Shown here piece after piece: positions 44,107-54,548 of a stretch of 64,000 bases of DNA. The stretch comes from Athripsodes cinereus. Taxonomy: Eukaryota > Arthropoda > Insecta > Trichoptera > Leptoceridae. The stretch covers positions 31,126,951 through 31,190,950 of the forward strand of contig OX388311.1 in assembly GCA_947579605.1 (NCBI GenBank), written 5' to 3'. A program made the position numbers and the translations under genes. Every line of letters starts with the position of its first letter. Within the stretch, counting starts at the first letter, position 1. Under the pieces are notes generated by a model. That model was not told the origin of the DNA, made no database searches, and worked only from the letters and a program-made list of their open reading frames with translations.

Positions 44107-44117
44107 TACTCACCTTG
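44107..44117 (-). other. Splice donor of the 44.1-45.0 kb exon
   Basis: Minus-strand CAAG|GTGAGTA, matching the consensus MAG|GTRAGT at all key positions. It follows a lysine codon (phase 0). Confidence 0.75.
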
Positions 44118-44986
44118 TAATTATATTTGTTGTTCGATTTTGGGGCTTCATTGTTGTCCCTTGAGGGATTCTCCGAAATGTACTGAAACCTTTCATTATT
44201 ATTAGCACCGTACGGAGTATCCCGACAGTAACACTCTTCATTTTTAACATCTATCTCACAATCTCTTGTGTTGTTCCCATTATGACCAATTCTTTGGTCT
44301 TGATTTTCTTTGGCATGATACTCATAATCCTGCTGGACGTCCACAGGGTACTCAGTTTCGTCCACAACACTTTCAGCAATTGTTGGCAAATTACTGACAT
44401 TATTAATATTATTATTGGTAGGAGACGTGTTGGTCAATGGAATCCTGATTTTGTATCCTTGCATCGAATAAGCCTCAGAACTGCTACTGTTATTATTGAA
44501 ACTATTAAAAGTCCCAACATTTTTGGAATACTGATATTGTGAGTCTGTGCAATTGATTCTTTGGACATCGGAAGTATTGTATCCTAGTACATGTGATGTG
44601 TTATTGCTTTCAACTGACGATATGTTTTCTTCAGGTAAAGGTGTTATTCTTTTTAAATCAATATTTTTACTTGATTGATATGACTCCTGGTTGGTTACTG
44701 TATATGTTGGGACAATCACTGGCATAGGTCTTTCCACTTTACTTTTAGGATGTGGTGTTGAGTATGTGTAGCGACTGTTGACTGGTGAACTATTTTCGTT
44801 ATAGTAAGGTGAACTGTACTGAGTTCCAACTGAGGCATGTTTATGGTAAATATTTTCCCTTCTTTTTGGGGTGTTGTTTATATTACCATTTTTGTGAACA
44901 CCCTTTCCGTAAGAATTGTTTGGAGATCTTTCGTGATATGACGAAGATCTTTTATCAGTTTGCACTGTATAGTTTCTGCTCACCAT
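44114..44986 (-). CDS. First coding exon of an unidentified host gene
   Basis: This is the only convincing non-transposon coding segment. ATG at 44986 sits in a good context (CAAAAATGGTG). The frame runs 291 codons to a phase-0 donor: CAAG/GTGAGTA, exon end 44114. Reading past the donor gives seven more codons and a stop, so splicing is needed. The protein is hydrophilic and of low complexity, rich in Asn, Ser and Tyr. Segments include NYTVQTDKRSSSYHERSP, SVGTQYSSPYYNENSSPV, PMPVIVPTYTVTNQESYQ and YPVDVQQDYEYHAKENQ. There is no signal peptide, membrane segment or known domain; it looks intrinsically disordered. Codon use is ordinary for an A/T-rich insect and unlike the retro-ORFs. I do not recognise the family. 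Function would have to come from the exons downstream, at lower coordinates. Confidence 0.72.
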
Positions 44987-45185
44987 TTTTGCTTTTATTT
45001 ATTAACACATTTCTAGTAAAACAAGTAAAATTATAATATCTATGGTTGTCACACAAAATTTTATTGATGACAAAGGCATAAAATCCTAATTTGCATATAT
45101 TTCTAAACGTTCACAATAAATTAGTGTAATTGACCCAAAGATTTAAAAAAATTATGATACTTTGTAAAACTACAATTACTACTAT
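44987..45185 (-). other. 5' UTR or upstream region of the host exon
   Basis: A/T-rich leader with short runs (TTTTATTTATTAACACATTT on the plus strand). No clear TATA box or initiator can be assigned, and the transcription start is unknown. Confidence 0.3.
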
Positions 45186-45345
45186 CCCATTACAGAATAT
45201 CCTACAAGTGGGGTAGCCAGCAGACCAGCCGCATGCAATAAAAATGCAAGTTGTCCTCTCCATGCTAATATAAAATAAAACTTTTAAGATGAGTGGCAAG
45301 TCTCATCGCTGAATATGTAGATGTGAAATATCTGTGAAATGTTGA
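45186..45345 (-). mobile_element. Repeat B, well-preserved half
   Basis: CCTACAAGTGGGGTAGCCAG, CAGACCAGCCGCATGCAATA, GCAAGTTGTCCTCTCCATGC and CTCATCGCTGAATATGTAGA. It lies about 200 bp upstream of the host exon. Confidence 0.7.
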
Positions 45346-45349
45346 AGTT

Positions 45350-46095
45350 TATTGTATGTAAAAGCAAATTCAACGAAATGAAAGCTAACTTAGTATAAGC
45401 GTCGTCCAAAAGACAATTCGATATTTTGGACCTAATTGTTTGAAAAATATATTTATGTTAGAATATAATAAAATTAAGGAAAGTGTATAATAAATTTATC
45501 ACATAAACTCTATTTAAATATCTGTACTTCGAAAATAATTCAACAATTAAAAAATTACCATAATTCATACGCATTATACAACTAAGTACTCAAGTTCTAT
45601 TCATTCATTTATTTAAAACTAACCAATTATGTTAAAATGAATATGTAAATGTGTTCTAAATGTATTGGCGCCATGATTTTTCATTATTATAATCATTCGA
45701 TTCATTCTTTATTCGAACTCACTCAAACACAATAACGATAATGATAACAATATGGTTTTGTACTGAAAATGTACAAACAACGTATGTAAGTAAATAAATA
45801 TCACTTTGATATTATTATTTCTAAACAGACGTGTGGAGAAAATTGATTCGTCATACATTCGATTAACACAGTTACATAATAATAACTAAAAAGGTTTTGT
45901 TGTCGTACCTTCAAGGGATTATATTATGTGAAGTAGGTAGGTACTCGTTAGTGATGTCTGCTATCAAATAAATAAAATGATCGATTTGTTTTTTTATGAT
46001 CGATTGCTGCTGCTTCAATCAAATCAAGAAAAGTAATATTTCAATTGTCTTTTCCGTAGTATGATGTGATATAGGCAGATAAATCCGCAGAATCC
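45350..46095. other. No recognisable gene
   Basis: A/T-rich sequence, no coding resemblance. Confidence 0.4.
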
Positions 46096-46099
46096 CCGG

Positions 46100-46165
46100 A
46101 GAAAAATAGGTCTCCCAGCCTTTTATTTCACAAATTTTCGAGTATCCTACTGTAAAAAAATCAGG
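46100..46165 (+). mobile_element. Repeat B fragment
   Basis: GGTCTCCCAGCCTTTTATTT, CAAATTTTCGAGTATCCTAC: the 5' landmark. Confidence 0.5.
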
Positions 46166-46192
46166 CACGTAATGAAAAATACAAATATCAAA

Positions 46193-46721
46193 CCAATCAG
46201 AAACCTCGATTGGAGAACCATGTCTACACAATGTAACATTGTGTAGAACCTAATCGGAAGAAGTGAGAAAGGTGTCCCAACGCTTACGGTTAGTAAATTA
46301 GTAAATATTCTAAACATTTGTTGCTGACTGGTCGAACTAGCAGCCGATAAAGTATTGAACTTAATTGTTCCGGCGCCATTTAGACGGGAGATCGCGATCT
46401 ATTTGAGATCTGAAAAATGAGATCCCAAAAAGATGGTTCCTTCTAAGGTTTGCATAAAGCGTCTCTCGATTGATGGACCTTACATCGTGACAGTGAGAAT
46501 GGTGGAATTGGTGAACGTTGTCCATGGACACCGAAAGTGATCACTTAAGCCAGCCTTGAGCCAATTCGTAAGCGTTGGGACACCTTTCTCACTTCTTCCG
46601 ATTAGATTCTACACAATGTTACATTGTGTAGACATGGTTCTCCAATCGAGGTTTCTGATTGGTTTTGTCATCTGCACCCAAATCCGGTTAAACAATAAAA
46701 AAATTAGTAAATATTCTAAAC
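46193..46721 (+). mobile_element. Repeat C: 406-bp unit preceded by a 96-bp inverted copy of its own end
   Basis: The left arm 46193-46288 is the reverse complement of 46567-46662 with one mismatch in 96. Between them lie ATTAGTAAATATTCTAAAC (46297-46315) and a 250-bp body (ACTGGTCGAACTAGCAGCCG, GTTCCGGCGCCATTTAGACG, GAACGTTGTCCATGGACACC). After the right arm come GTCATCTGCACCCAAATCCG, AACAATAAAAAAA and a second ATTAGTAAATATTCTAAAC (46703-46721), exactly 406 bp from the first. No coding function is recognised. Confidence 0.8.
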
Positions 46722-46796
46722 AAATATCAAAACTGAGAAATTATTTTCTAAACTTTGATAATTGTTTATTAAATTCTAAGGACAATTAGTTTCAAA

Positions 46797-46925
46797 CTAA
46801 ATATCTTCCGTTCTTGAACCTCGGTTAGGTACCAAGATTCACAGCCATATAGGAGGATTGGAATAATACGGGCATTGAACAGACGGCATTTCGCCCTTAC
46901 AGAGTACAGACGCACTCCAAATTCC
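46797..46925 (-). pseudogene. RT fragment of an RTE-type element
   Basis: The minus strand reads RLFNARIIPILLYGCESWYL then TEVQ: the 'i.p.LlYGcEsW' junction between RT thumb and C-terminal domain. It is bounded by SINE-1 on one side. Confidence 0.65.
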
Positions 46926-46960
46926 ATCTATTTTATTGAAAGTTCCGCTAGCAACTTTGA

Positions 46961-47141
46961 GTTCGTCGGTAGCCTGGAGGTAGAGTCTCGGCCTTGTGAA
47001 CAAAAGGTCCGGGGTTCGATCCCAGGTGCCGGCAAACTCCCCTTTCACGACACAAGCTTTTAACTTACTGTGAAAGGTGTATAAGGTTATATTTGGGTTT
47101 ATAACAAAAACCCAGATATATCTTTTTAAAAAAAATAAAAA
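46961..47141 (+). mobile_element. SINE-1 copy 6, full length
   Basis: GTTCGTCGGTAGCCTGGAGG, GGGGTTCGATCCCAGGTGCC, CCCAGATATATCTTTTT and an A-rich tail. It is inserted next to the RT fragment. Confidence 0.95.
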
Positions 47142-47144
47142 CTC

Positions 47145-47635
47145 CTATGAAGATCGATAATTCAGATATGTTTACAGATGGCATGATTGTAAAGAAAGTA
47201 TCTGTCTACGTAATATGATAAAAGAAAAAAATATTGACTCTAATAATTTCATTTTTGAGATCGAACACAATAGTAATCTTCGAATCATCGAGACGTTGCT
47301 GCGTCCATAAATTTAAACATTCGATCCACATTAGTTCCATAACAAACTGTCATTTCAGAGTACTCGATATTACCTACAATACGAGTACTACGATAATACA
47401 CGAGTAATTTCTCGTCTTCTATCATGTCGTAACAACTGCCTTTAACTTACGAACATAGGTAGGTATTATCATAATAATCTTTATTAATGCATGCATCCAT
47501 AAATATTAAGTTAATGTTATTGATTTGTTCTTTTATAATATGTAGATTTAATTCATATGTACAAACTACGAGATAGGTGTGGTGACCCGTTAAATAAAAT
47601 ACAAATTAATAAGGTGGTTTAACCTTTACGATGTA
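47145..47635. other. No recognisable gene
   Basis: A/T-rich. CATAATAATCTTTATTAATG near 47470 resembles the tail of a minus-strand retro-element. Confidence 0.4.
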
Positions 47636-47639
47636 TGTA

Positions 47640-47885
47640 ATCCCTACTTATTATTCGTTGATAGGTATCAAAAATCTTACAAAGCTCAGCAGATACAGCA
47701 TCGCATGCTTTCATGATAGAACTTTCGGCGTTGATGGTCCTGTGACGTATAGACTGTCAACTGATCTGCGAAGCCTGAGGAATCTCACTAGATTTAGAAG
47801 CAAAATAAAAGCCATCCTTTTCACTGGCACCTTTAAAACGTTCGAAACGCCATAGAATGACGCCATAGGAACACTTAGTTAGGCG
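47640..47885 (+). pseudogene. C-terminal RT fragment of the jockey/CR1-type family
   Basis: The open frame includes DRTFGVDGPVTYRLSTDLRS and RFRSKIKAILFTGTFKTFE, aligned with the 11.1 kb fragment. The conserved Trp of 'vW..LP' is Tyr here. The following sequence diverges from the usual AAACGGCG end. Confidence 0.6.
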
Positions 47886-48216
47886 CATTTATAGACTAGG
47901 TTAATATTGTAAGAAATGGATTTATAGCAGTAAGTCCGCATTAGAAAACACTGGACCTGAAACCAAGATTGAAATAATCGATGGAACCGGATTTGAAAAT
48001 GATGAAAGTTTGTAAGTTTTCTTAAATAAACGTGCCCAGGATTTTCTCTAGTGGGAGGTGTAGAAGCTAAGCAAATCGATATAAGAATTGGAAATATTTC
48101 TTCATCTAGTCGTTTTTCTTAGAGTATTTTAGAATCACCTATATCTAGTCTGACAGCTATATATGGATATTCTTCAATCAAATATATGGATCTTTTTTAA
48201 TTATTTTTTAATTAGG

Positions 48217-48904
48217 GCCAATTCTAAATCTTAATGAACTAACTAACTAAAAAGTTGATTAATATTAGTTATTATGTAGTATTCAGCATTAGTTATGAAC
48301 TATAAACAACTATAAACTCGAGAACCACCAAGTGCAAACGGTAAAATCTATGGGACAAACTAATATTAGTCAGTGATGCCGCAATACAAAATGTTTTTCA
48401 CGTTCCGATTTACACTTCTGGCAACAATTTAATAGTTGTCGCGCGTGAAAATTGTGAAATGTCAGATTTGCCGATATATTTTGGCGTTCGTATTTGCGTC
48501 GGTGGTGGTGTAATTTTACAATTTATACATGCTAAGAGTTGCCCTAAAAATATAAATTTTTACTTTTAATTGAAAAAACAACTTAACACTTCCAAAATAT
48601 AGCAATATTCTGCGGTAAAATGACAGCAACTAATAATATTCGCACATTAAAAGTCGCGAATAAAATTCTGCCAAATCCAACTTATTTTAGTCGTCGGCTG
48701 TCAACTAAAATTTCATTCTGAATACGAAATCAATAGATTCTCGAAATTTATAGTTGTACTAAGGTGTCAAAATGAACTAATGAACTAAATTAGTACGGAA
48801 AACCGTGAATACGAATTAGAACTAATTATCATGACTCGACTATCTTCTCACACTTAGTTGACTTAGTTAGTGCAACTAAACTATTTTATGATTCAGAATT
48901 GGCC
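48217..48904. mobile_element. 688-bp foldback element with GGCCAATTCT termini
   Basis: The left end GGCCAATTCTAAATCTTAAT and the inverted right end GGCCAATTCTGAATCATAA match. Pairing continues further in (ACTATAAACTCGAGAACC against the inverse of TTCTCGAAATTTATAGT). ACTAACTA-type motifs are repeated near both ends. No target duplication is clear and no transposase is present. Confidence 0.55.
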
Positions 48905-49246
48905 ATGACTCGTTTTTATTCAACGATTTTAGAGCCGCATTATATTCATTCTGACTTTTTTAATAAAGGGGGCAGCTTCTAACTTTAGTCATGGTACTAG
49001 ATCTGGTACTAGATCAAACTACAGGATGTCAATTACGAATGCTACTACTTACTTCACGATGAAGTACTTGAATAGTCGAATAGTTCCTTTGAGACTCATT
49101 TTTTTTCATTTCAACTAATCAGATTAAAACGTAAATTATATGAAAATATTCGAATGAGCTTGTAAATAAGTTCTATGGAGACACGTTAAACATCCCATAT
49201 TTTTTTTCACAATTCAAAGGCATTGAACCAATGCAGTTTAACATAA

Positions 49247-49635
49247 ACTCAGAAATTGCCTAAAGGCAATAAACCCGCCATTTGTGCTATTTTATTTATT
49301 CCACAATAAAGATTATTTATTTTATTTATTTTATTTATTTTATTTATTTTATTTATTTTATTTATTTTATTTATTTTATTTATTTTATTTATTTTATTTT
49401 ATTTATTTTATTTATTTTATTTATTTTATTTATTTTATTTATTTTATTTATTTTATTTATCTTATTTATTTTATTTATTGTATTTATTTTATTTATTTTA
49501 TTTATTTTATTTATTTTATTTATTTTATTTATTTTATTTATTTTATTTATTTTATTTATTTTATTTATTTTATTTATTTTATTTATTTTATTTATTTTAT
49601 TTATTTTATTTATTTTATTTATTTATTGCTTCTCT
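49247..49635 (+). mobile_element. 3' end of the CR1-like family with an expanded 9-bp tail array
   Basis: AGAAATTGCCTAAAGGCAAT, AAACCCGCCATTTGTG and CCACAATAAAGATTATTTAT match the 3' end of the element at 6.3-9.7 kb. Instead of a short tail, about 315 bp of tandem TATTTTATT units (about 35 copies, few interruptions) follow from about 49311 to 49625. The open frames across the array are repeat artefacts. Confidence 0.85.
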
Positions 49636-49639
49636 GACT

Positions 49640-50130
49640 TCGGTATACACAGTAACACTATTGCGAAACTGATAAATTAAGTTATAATATTACTTAGATT
49701 TACTCGAAGACAAAACCTCAAGGCAATAATTCTACGTCTTGGTACAAATTTATTTTCAAAATAAACTGTTTATCATAATTATTATATTTTAAAAATTGCA
49801 AAAACGTGCATTCATATCTATAAATAAGTATAAAAAAATCAGGATCCTCAAAATGTAAAAGAAAATTATAATGATTATTTTAAAATAATCTTAAAGAATG
49901 ACTTCATTCGTTTCGCGTCCATGATCTTTACAAAACAATAAAACCTTTGAACTTCATTACTATTAACTTGCTTTAACATTTAACATTATTGAATGAGGCT
50001 GGTATCATCGCTATTAGAGATGCAATGAATATTCACCTACTATTCGGTATGTTAAGATTTTTTTTGTTCAACTGAGCTTAGGCCCAAAGAACAGATGACG
50101 AAATCAATTCAATCAGCCAAGAGCCGTATA
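49640..50130. other. No recognisable gene
   Basis: A/T-rich sequence with no coding resemblance. Confidence 0.4.
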
Positions 50131-50134
50131 CGAA

Positions 50135-50245
50135 TTTGAAAGCTATTCGTAATTCGTAAGCTCTTGGAATAACCTGTCTTCCGGAATAAGGTTGCTCTCC
50201 ACTCTTCACGCATTCAAAAGATCGGCAAAGACCACTTTATCATCT
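50135..50245 (+). pseudogene. C-terminal RT remnant
   Basis: One frame gives SSWNNLSSGIRLLSTLHAFK then RSAKTTL, the 'W..LP..iR....sl..FK..LK..L' tail of CR1/jockey-type RTs. The upstream part is decayed. Confidence 0.5.
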
Positions 50246-50479
50246 GACATTTGACATCTGTTTCCTAATCCCTTTTCTTACCTATTATTCTCCCTTATAC
50301 CGCCTATTTTCCTTCGTTAAAGGTTTTTTTGTAAAAATTTCATAAAATTGGGTATGAAGAAATCCGACTAGGAAGAAATCGCGCCCTTGCGATAGGTACA
50401 TCTACTCACCCTTTGTAAATGATTGTATTTAATTTAAAATAATGTATTTTAATGCAAATTTATTAGTAGGTAATCAATG

Positions 50480-50600
50480 CACGGAAATAATAAATAAAGC
50501 CTTGGGATATCTTTCTTACTTCGTTTAATTAGATTTTTACAAACTTGGTTCTGCAATCGACATTTGTAATTGGTTAACTATTAGGTAAGTACTCAACATT
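50480..50600 (+). mobile_element. Diverged repeat C fragment
   Basis: CCTTGGGATATCTTTCTTAC, TTCGTTTAATTAGATTTTTA and GGTTCTGCAATCGACATTTG follow the right-arm region of repeat C. Confidence 0.45.
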
Positions 50601-51107
50601 ACCAAATAATGAAAAATGGCGTATATTACTGAAAAGTATTTTTTTTACTTTTATATACAGTAAAATCGATGAACCCTGAAAAAAACCGAGCGATGCTAGG
50701 TTACCAAACTAATATTAAATAATAAAAAATGCATTAAACCCATAATATTTTGCCGTACTTTCGCCGAGAACATGGCCGAATATTCAATGATCGATATCCG
50801 TAAATATGACTACTCGAGGCATCTCTGATGACTTTGTGTGAAATGTAATTTAATATTTTGATTGATCGCGCTGTTAACAGAACTAATTGGAGGTAAACTA
50901 TTTATTTTGCTTTTCATTGTTTGTTATCACCATTGCAATGAAAGAAAATTATATCGTTTGTAATTTGAAGTAACTTAAACGTGGAATCCACCTTGACAAG
51001 ATATGAATGATTCACCTCTCTGTCTATAGTGCAATAATTCTAATGGTTAAAAAAATATATGTATGTACAATTGTACATTATTTAGGATAATTTTTAAATG
51101 AAACACG

Positions 51108-51212
51108 ATATCTAGTTATTCCACTATTGACTTTATTAACTTTGCCTGACGATGAGAGCGGAAGCTCTTGAAAGCCGAAATTAATAAAGTCAATAGTGGA
51201 ATAACTAGATAT
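51108..51212 (+). repeat. 32-bp perfect inverted repeat enclosing a hammerhead-like core
   Basis: 51108-51139 is the exact reverse complement of 51181-51212 (TCTAGTTATTCCACTATTGA inside). The 41-nt loop holds CTGACGA (51146-51152), a 6-bp hairpin GAGAGC/GCTCTT with GGAA loop, and GAAA (51170-51173). The motif order equals the conserved core of hammerhead ribozymes. An extra U after CTGACGA and an unclear cleavage-site triplet leave activity uncertain. Confidence 0.7.
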
Positions 51213-51904
51213 TAATTTATTTATTTAAACACAATATACGGCAATTGCCTTTATAAGTATACAGAGAAACTTTATAATATCACACAATCATTCAACACCT
51301 GTACAAAAATGTAAAAACAAACAAAACATAGCCACACTCCAGTTCAAGTCAAAAAATTAAAATGAAAATTTATATACAAATACAATAAATTCATAAAAAG
51401 ACAAATTTTAGTCACTAGTCAAGATATTAAGAAAACAAAAAAATAATAATAAGAACTGCCCAAAAATACATGAACATGGGAAAATCTACTAGGTCTGATC
51501 TGAAATAATAATTAACTATGTATTTCATTTAAAAAAATATTAACATGAACTTCCACCAAGAACCGACGGTCGATAAATAAAACTTTAACACTATTTAGGA
51601 CTCATAATATCTGTAATACTTTTGACACAATCTCATTATCAGACATTTGATCAATTTTTTTTTACGAAATGAGAAAACATACTGCATAAAATTTGATAAA
51701 TATCATAACAATATGAATGTAGGTATACACCAATGCCTGGTACCTTGATAATTTCTGCTAACATAAAATTTTGTGAAATATATAACATAACAAAATATAA
51801 TATATAATAGCAAAATTAAACCAAAAAAATATTTTGTTTACTGCGTACTCTATTTGTAGAAAATGCTTGTAAACAAGAACGCCATCATATGATTTACTCA
51901 TGCA

Positions 51905-52700
51905 GCTAGTGTGGCGCAGAGGTAACGCTCTTGTCTTTGAGTTACGAGGTCCCGGCTTCAATTCCCGGCCAGGACAAAATGAAGAATGACCTTTTTCAAA
52001 TTGTCCTGGGACTGGGTGTTATAATTACGTATATGTGTTTAGTACATTGTATAAATGTGTATCGTCGCGTTAGTACCCGTAATGGGGTGTTCACATTTGG
52101 CGAATATCGCCAGCCGAATTTCAAAATATAACGCCAGGCGAAAAAACAAAATTCGCCGTACGCCCATTGATCGTCACACCTGTTCACACAAGTCCACCGA
52201 TATAGAAACGATCTGTCAGATGCGCTTTGATTTTGACACTGTTTTCAAAATGGCGTCGACATGGAGATCGCGAAGTGTTTATTTTTAATCGTAAATGTTA
52301 TAGTAGAGGTTATAAGGCGCCTTTTAATTAAGGAAACAAACGCCACAAACCAACAAAAAAGATAACAGCTGTCACGAAGCGGGAAACATTATAAAATTTA
52401 TAGGTTATAAAGCTTTTACCATATATACAAACGCCGCGCATATCTGCGCATGTGCAAATCGTTCAATCGGCCGAGAAAGTTGGAAGGTGGTCAACTCGAG
52501 ACGATATCGTTTCTACTGGTTTTTATCGTTTCAGACTAGCTGTCATTTTGTTCACACGGTTCAAATGGCTGGCGATATTTTGGTGCCCTAGCGATATTCG
52601 CCAAAGTGAGAACACCACATAACACAAGATTTATATCTGAATATGGGACTAGCTCGATCTGTGTGAATTGTCTATGCATGTTATGTTATATTACAACAAT
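51905..52700 (+). mobile_element. SINE-2 (tRNA-derived), interrupted by a Harbinger-like MITE
   Basis: The head GTGTGGCGCAGAGGTAACGC and CCCGGCTTCAATTCCCGGCC gives A-box-like TGGCGCAGAGG and B-box-like GCTTCAATTCC. The body has ATTGTCCTGGGACTGGGTG and GTATCGTCGCGTTAGTACCC. After the insertion it resumes ACAAGATTTATATCTG, GGGACTAGCTCGATCTGTG. A second nearly complete copy is at 56296-56526. Confidence 0.82.
52083..52619. mobile_element. 537-bp PIF/Harbinger-like MITE inside SINE-2
   Basis: The left end TGGGGTGTTCACATTTGGCG and inverted right end TGTGGTGTTCTCACTTTGGC continue with CGAATATCGC on both sides. TAA flanks each side (52080-52082 and 52620-52622), the 3-bp TWA duplication of PIF/Harbinger. 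Comparison with uninterrupted SINE-2 copies (CCCATAATACAAG) supports TAA as the empty site. No transposase. Confidence 0.72.
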
Positions 52701-52719
52701 TATTCTTAGGCAGTCACGT

Positions 52720-53165
52720 TAACGTGAACTCGTAAACTTTAGCAAGTGTATACAAATCAGAATCTTATTTGTCACTTATCAATCATTTTTTTCTCAAATG
52801 AAATAATAAAAAAATATTCTTAAAATTACAACATAACAAAGTAAAAACAATTAGGACACCAAAAAAATAGTACTATATCTCCTCAATATTAAAAAAACAA
52901 ATTTGCTGTACAACATTATTCAATCATGATAGACAGCTACTGACGTGAAAATTGCCAATTTTAGTATATGATATTATGCAATAAACCCGGCTATTGTTCT
53001 TTGTACGGTGTAGATATTGTTAATGAATAAATACATCATATTTAATTAATATCATTCAAACTATTATAAGTAACAAAATAATATCTTGAATGGTATTCAC
53101 CGAAAATAATATTCATTTCAACTGATGTAATAATAGATTGCAATTTCATTACAAACTAAAAAAAA
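52720..53165. other. No recognisable gene
   Basis: A/T-rich sequence without coding resemblance. Confidence 0.4.
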
Positions 53166-53169
53166 ATAC

Positions 53170-53285
53170 AACTTCAGCTCAACGATGAATTATTCCACCC
53201 ATCCTGAATGGCTTAATACTTTATTGACACAGAAAAATTTGCTTGCAACTAGTCTGCTGACTACTCCACGAAACGAAAATAAATA
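53170..53285 (+). mobile_element. Repeat B fragment
   Basis: CTCAACGATGAATTATTCCA, CCCATCCTGAATGGCTTAAT, TTGACACAGAAAAATTTGCT and AGTCTGCTGACTACTCCA. Confidence 0.55.
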
Positions 53286-53550
53286 AATAATACATTAAAT
53301 ATTGGAAAATCGATTATATGTCAAAGAAATATTTTATCAAAATAATCTAAAGTTTTTAAATGGATTCTAGGTAGGGAACTCGAAATTGTCGCCTGATTTT
53401 ACGCAACCATTTTTGAATATTGACTATTTATTTATTTGCAATTTTTTTTCGTAATCGACCATAATATTTTAACTTTTTTTTCGAAATATCAAAATTTGAA
53501 CATATTTTAATGTATTTTTAGGGGGAAAAAATCCCAAAGATTCTACTAGA

Positions 53551-54030
53551 TATACTATACTATACCCTCACGCCGTGTCCCAAGTGGGGTAGGCAGAGAG
53601 AACGGAACGCCAAACAGATCTATCTTTAAACACTTCCTTCGCTTCCTCCACGTTCATACAGTTTCTCATACACGCACGTCGGTTCCTCTTACTCAACACG
53701 CGGCCGTCCTTGAGTATTTGATCCACGTGATCAAGCCACGTGGTTCTCAGACGCCCGCGTTTCCTCACACCCTTTCTTTCAGATAAGTATATCCTCTTTG
53801 TCATTCTTACCTCGTTCATTCGTTCAACATGCCCAAACCACCGTAGTTTATTCACGCGCATTCTGTCCACAACACTCTTCTTGCATCCGCTCATTCTTCT
53901 AATATCCTCATTCTTCACTCTATCACGCAACGTTTTACCAACCATTCTTCTCAACGATCGCATCTCTACTGCATTTATTCCACATTCGTCCTTCTTCAAC
54001 CACGTCCATGTCTCGCTTGCATACGTTTGA
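53551..54030 (-). CDS. RTE-type C-terminal fragment with intact frame
   Basis: The minus frame from about 54030 reads TYASETWTWLKKDECGINAV, RMVGKTLRDRVKNEDIRR, VNKLRWFGHVERMNEVRM, RIYLSERKGVRKRGRLRT, NRRACMRNCMNVEEAKEVFK and RSVWRSVLSAYPTWDTA, stop at 53568. This is the post-RT domain of an RTE element, with the same architecture as the 39.5 kb copy but no frameshift. The tail is GGGTATAGTATAGTATATC. It is 5'-truncated near 54030, where the sequence departs from the family, so it encodes no RT catalytic core. This copy best shows the 3' end shared with repeat B. Confidence 0.85.
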
Positions 54031-54548
54031 AAAACACCTTCCGAAATTCCATCACGACTAGCAGAGTTATTTTCAAACAATCATATAAGAGGTAACATAC
54101 CTAAATGATGAAATAAATTTAGTTCCAAGGCTGCTTCAGAAATATCTCCATTTTCAAATAAACATCGAAATTATATGACAACCTTGAAGTACCCAAATAA
54201 TAGAAATGCACATAATTAACAATGCGAATGTGGCGAATTTGTGTTAACTTTGAACAATACAAAAGCCTTTTATTTATTTTAATTAATTTCCTCTTTATTT
54301 TCTGATAAATCACAATAGAATCCAAAACTAAATATTGTCATTTAATTGCAATATGATAATAGGTTATTTTTGTCGCTTTTGCTTGTCATTCTACTGAATG
54401 TAAGTTATTATGGCTTTTTCAACGTTGGTTTGACTTAATTTAAATTAAAAAGGGTGTATGTAAAAAGATAACAATTTCAATTCGGAGAATGCGCAAGAAA
54501 TGAATTTACAGGCATTGTACGAGTAATTAATTAATGTACGAGTAATGA

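Noticed and set aside
49282..49680. 132-codon open frame of FIL/YFI repeats
   Set aside because: Three frames of the same strand are open across the 9-bp array; the period divisible by 3 explains it. There is no non-repeat coding sequence.
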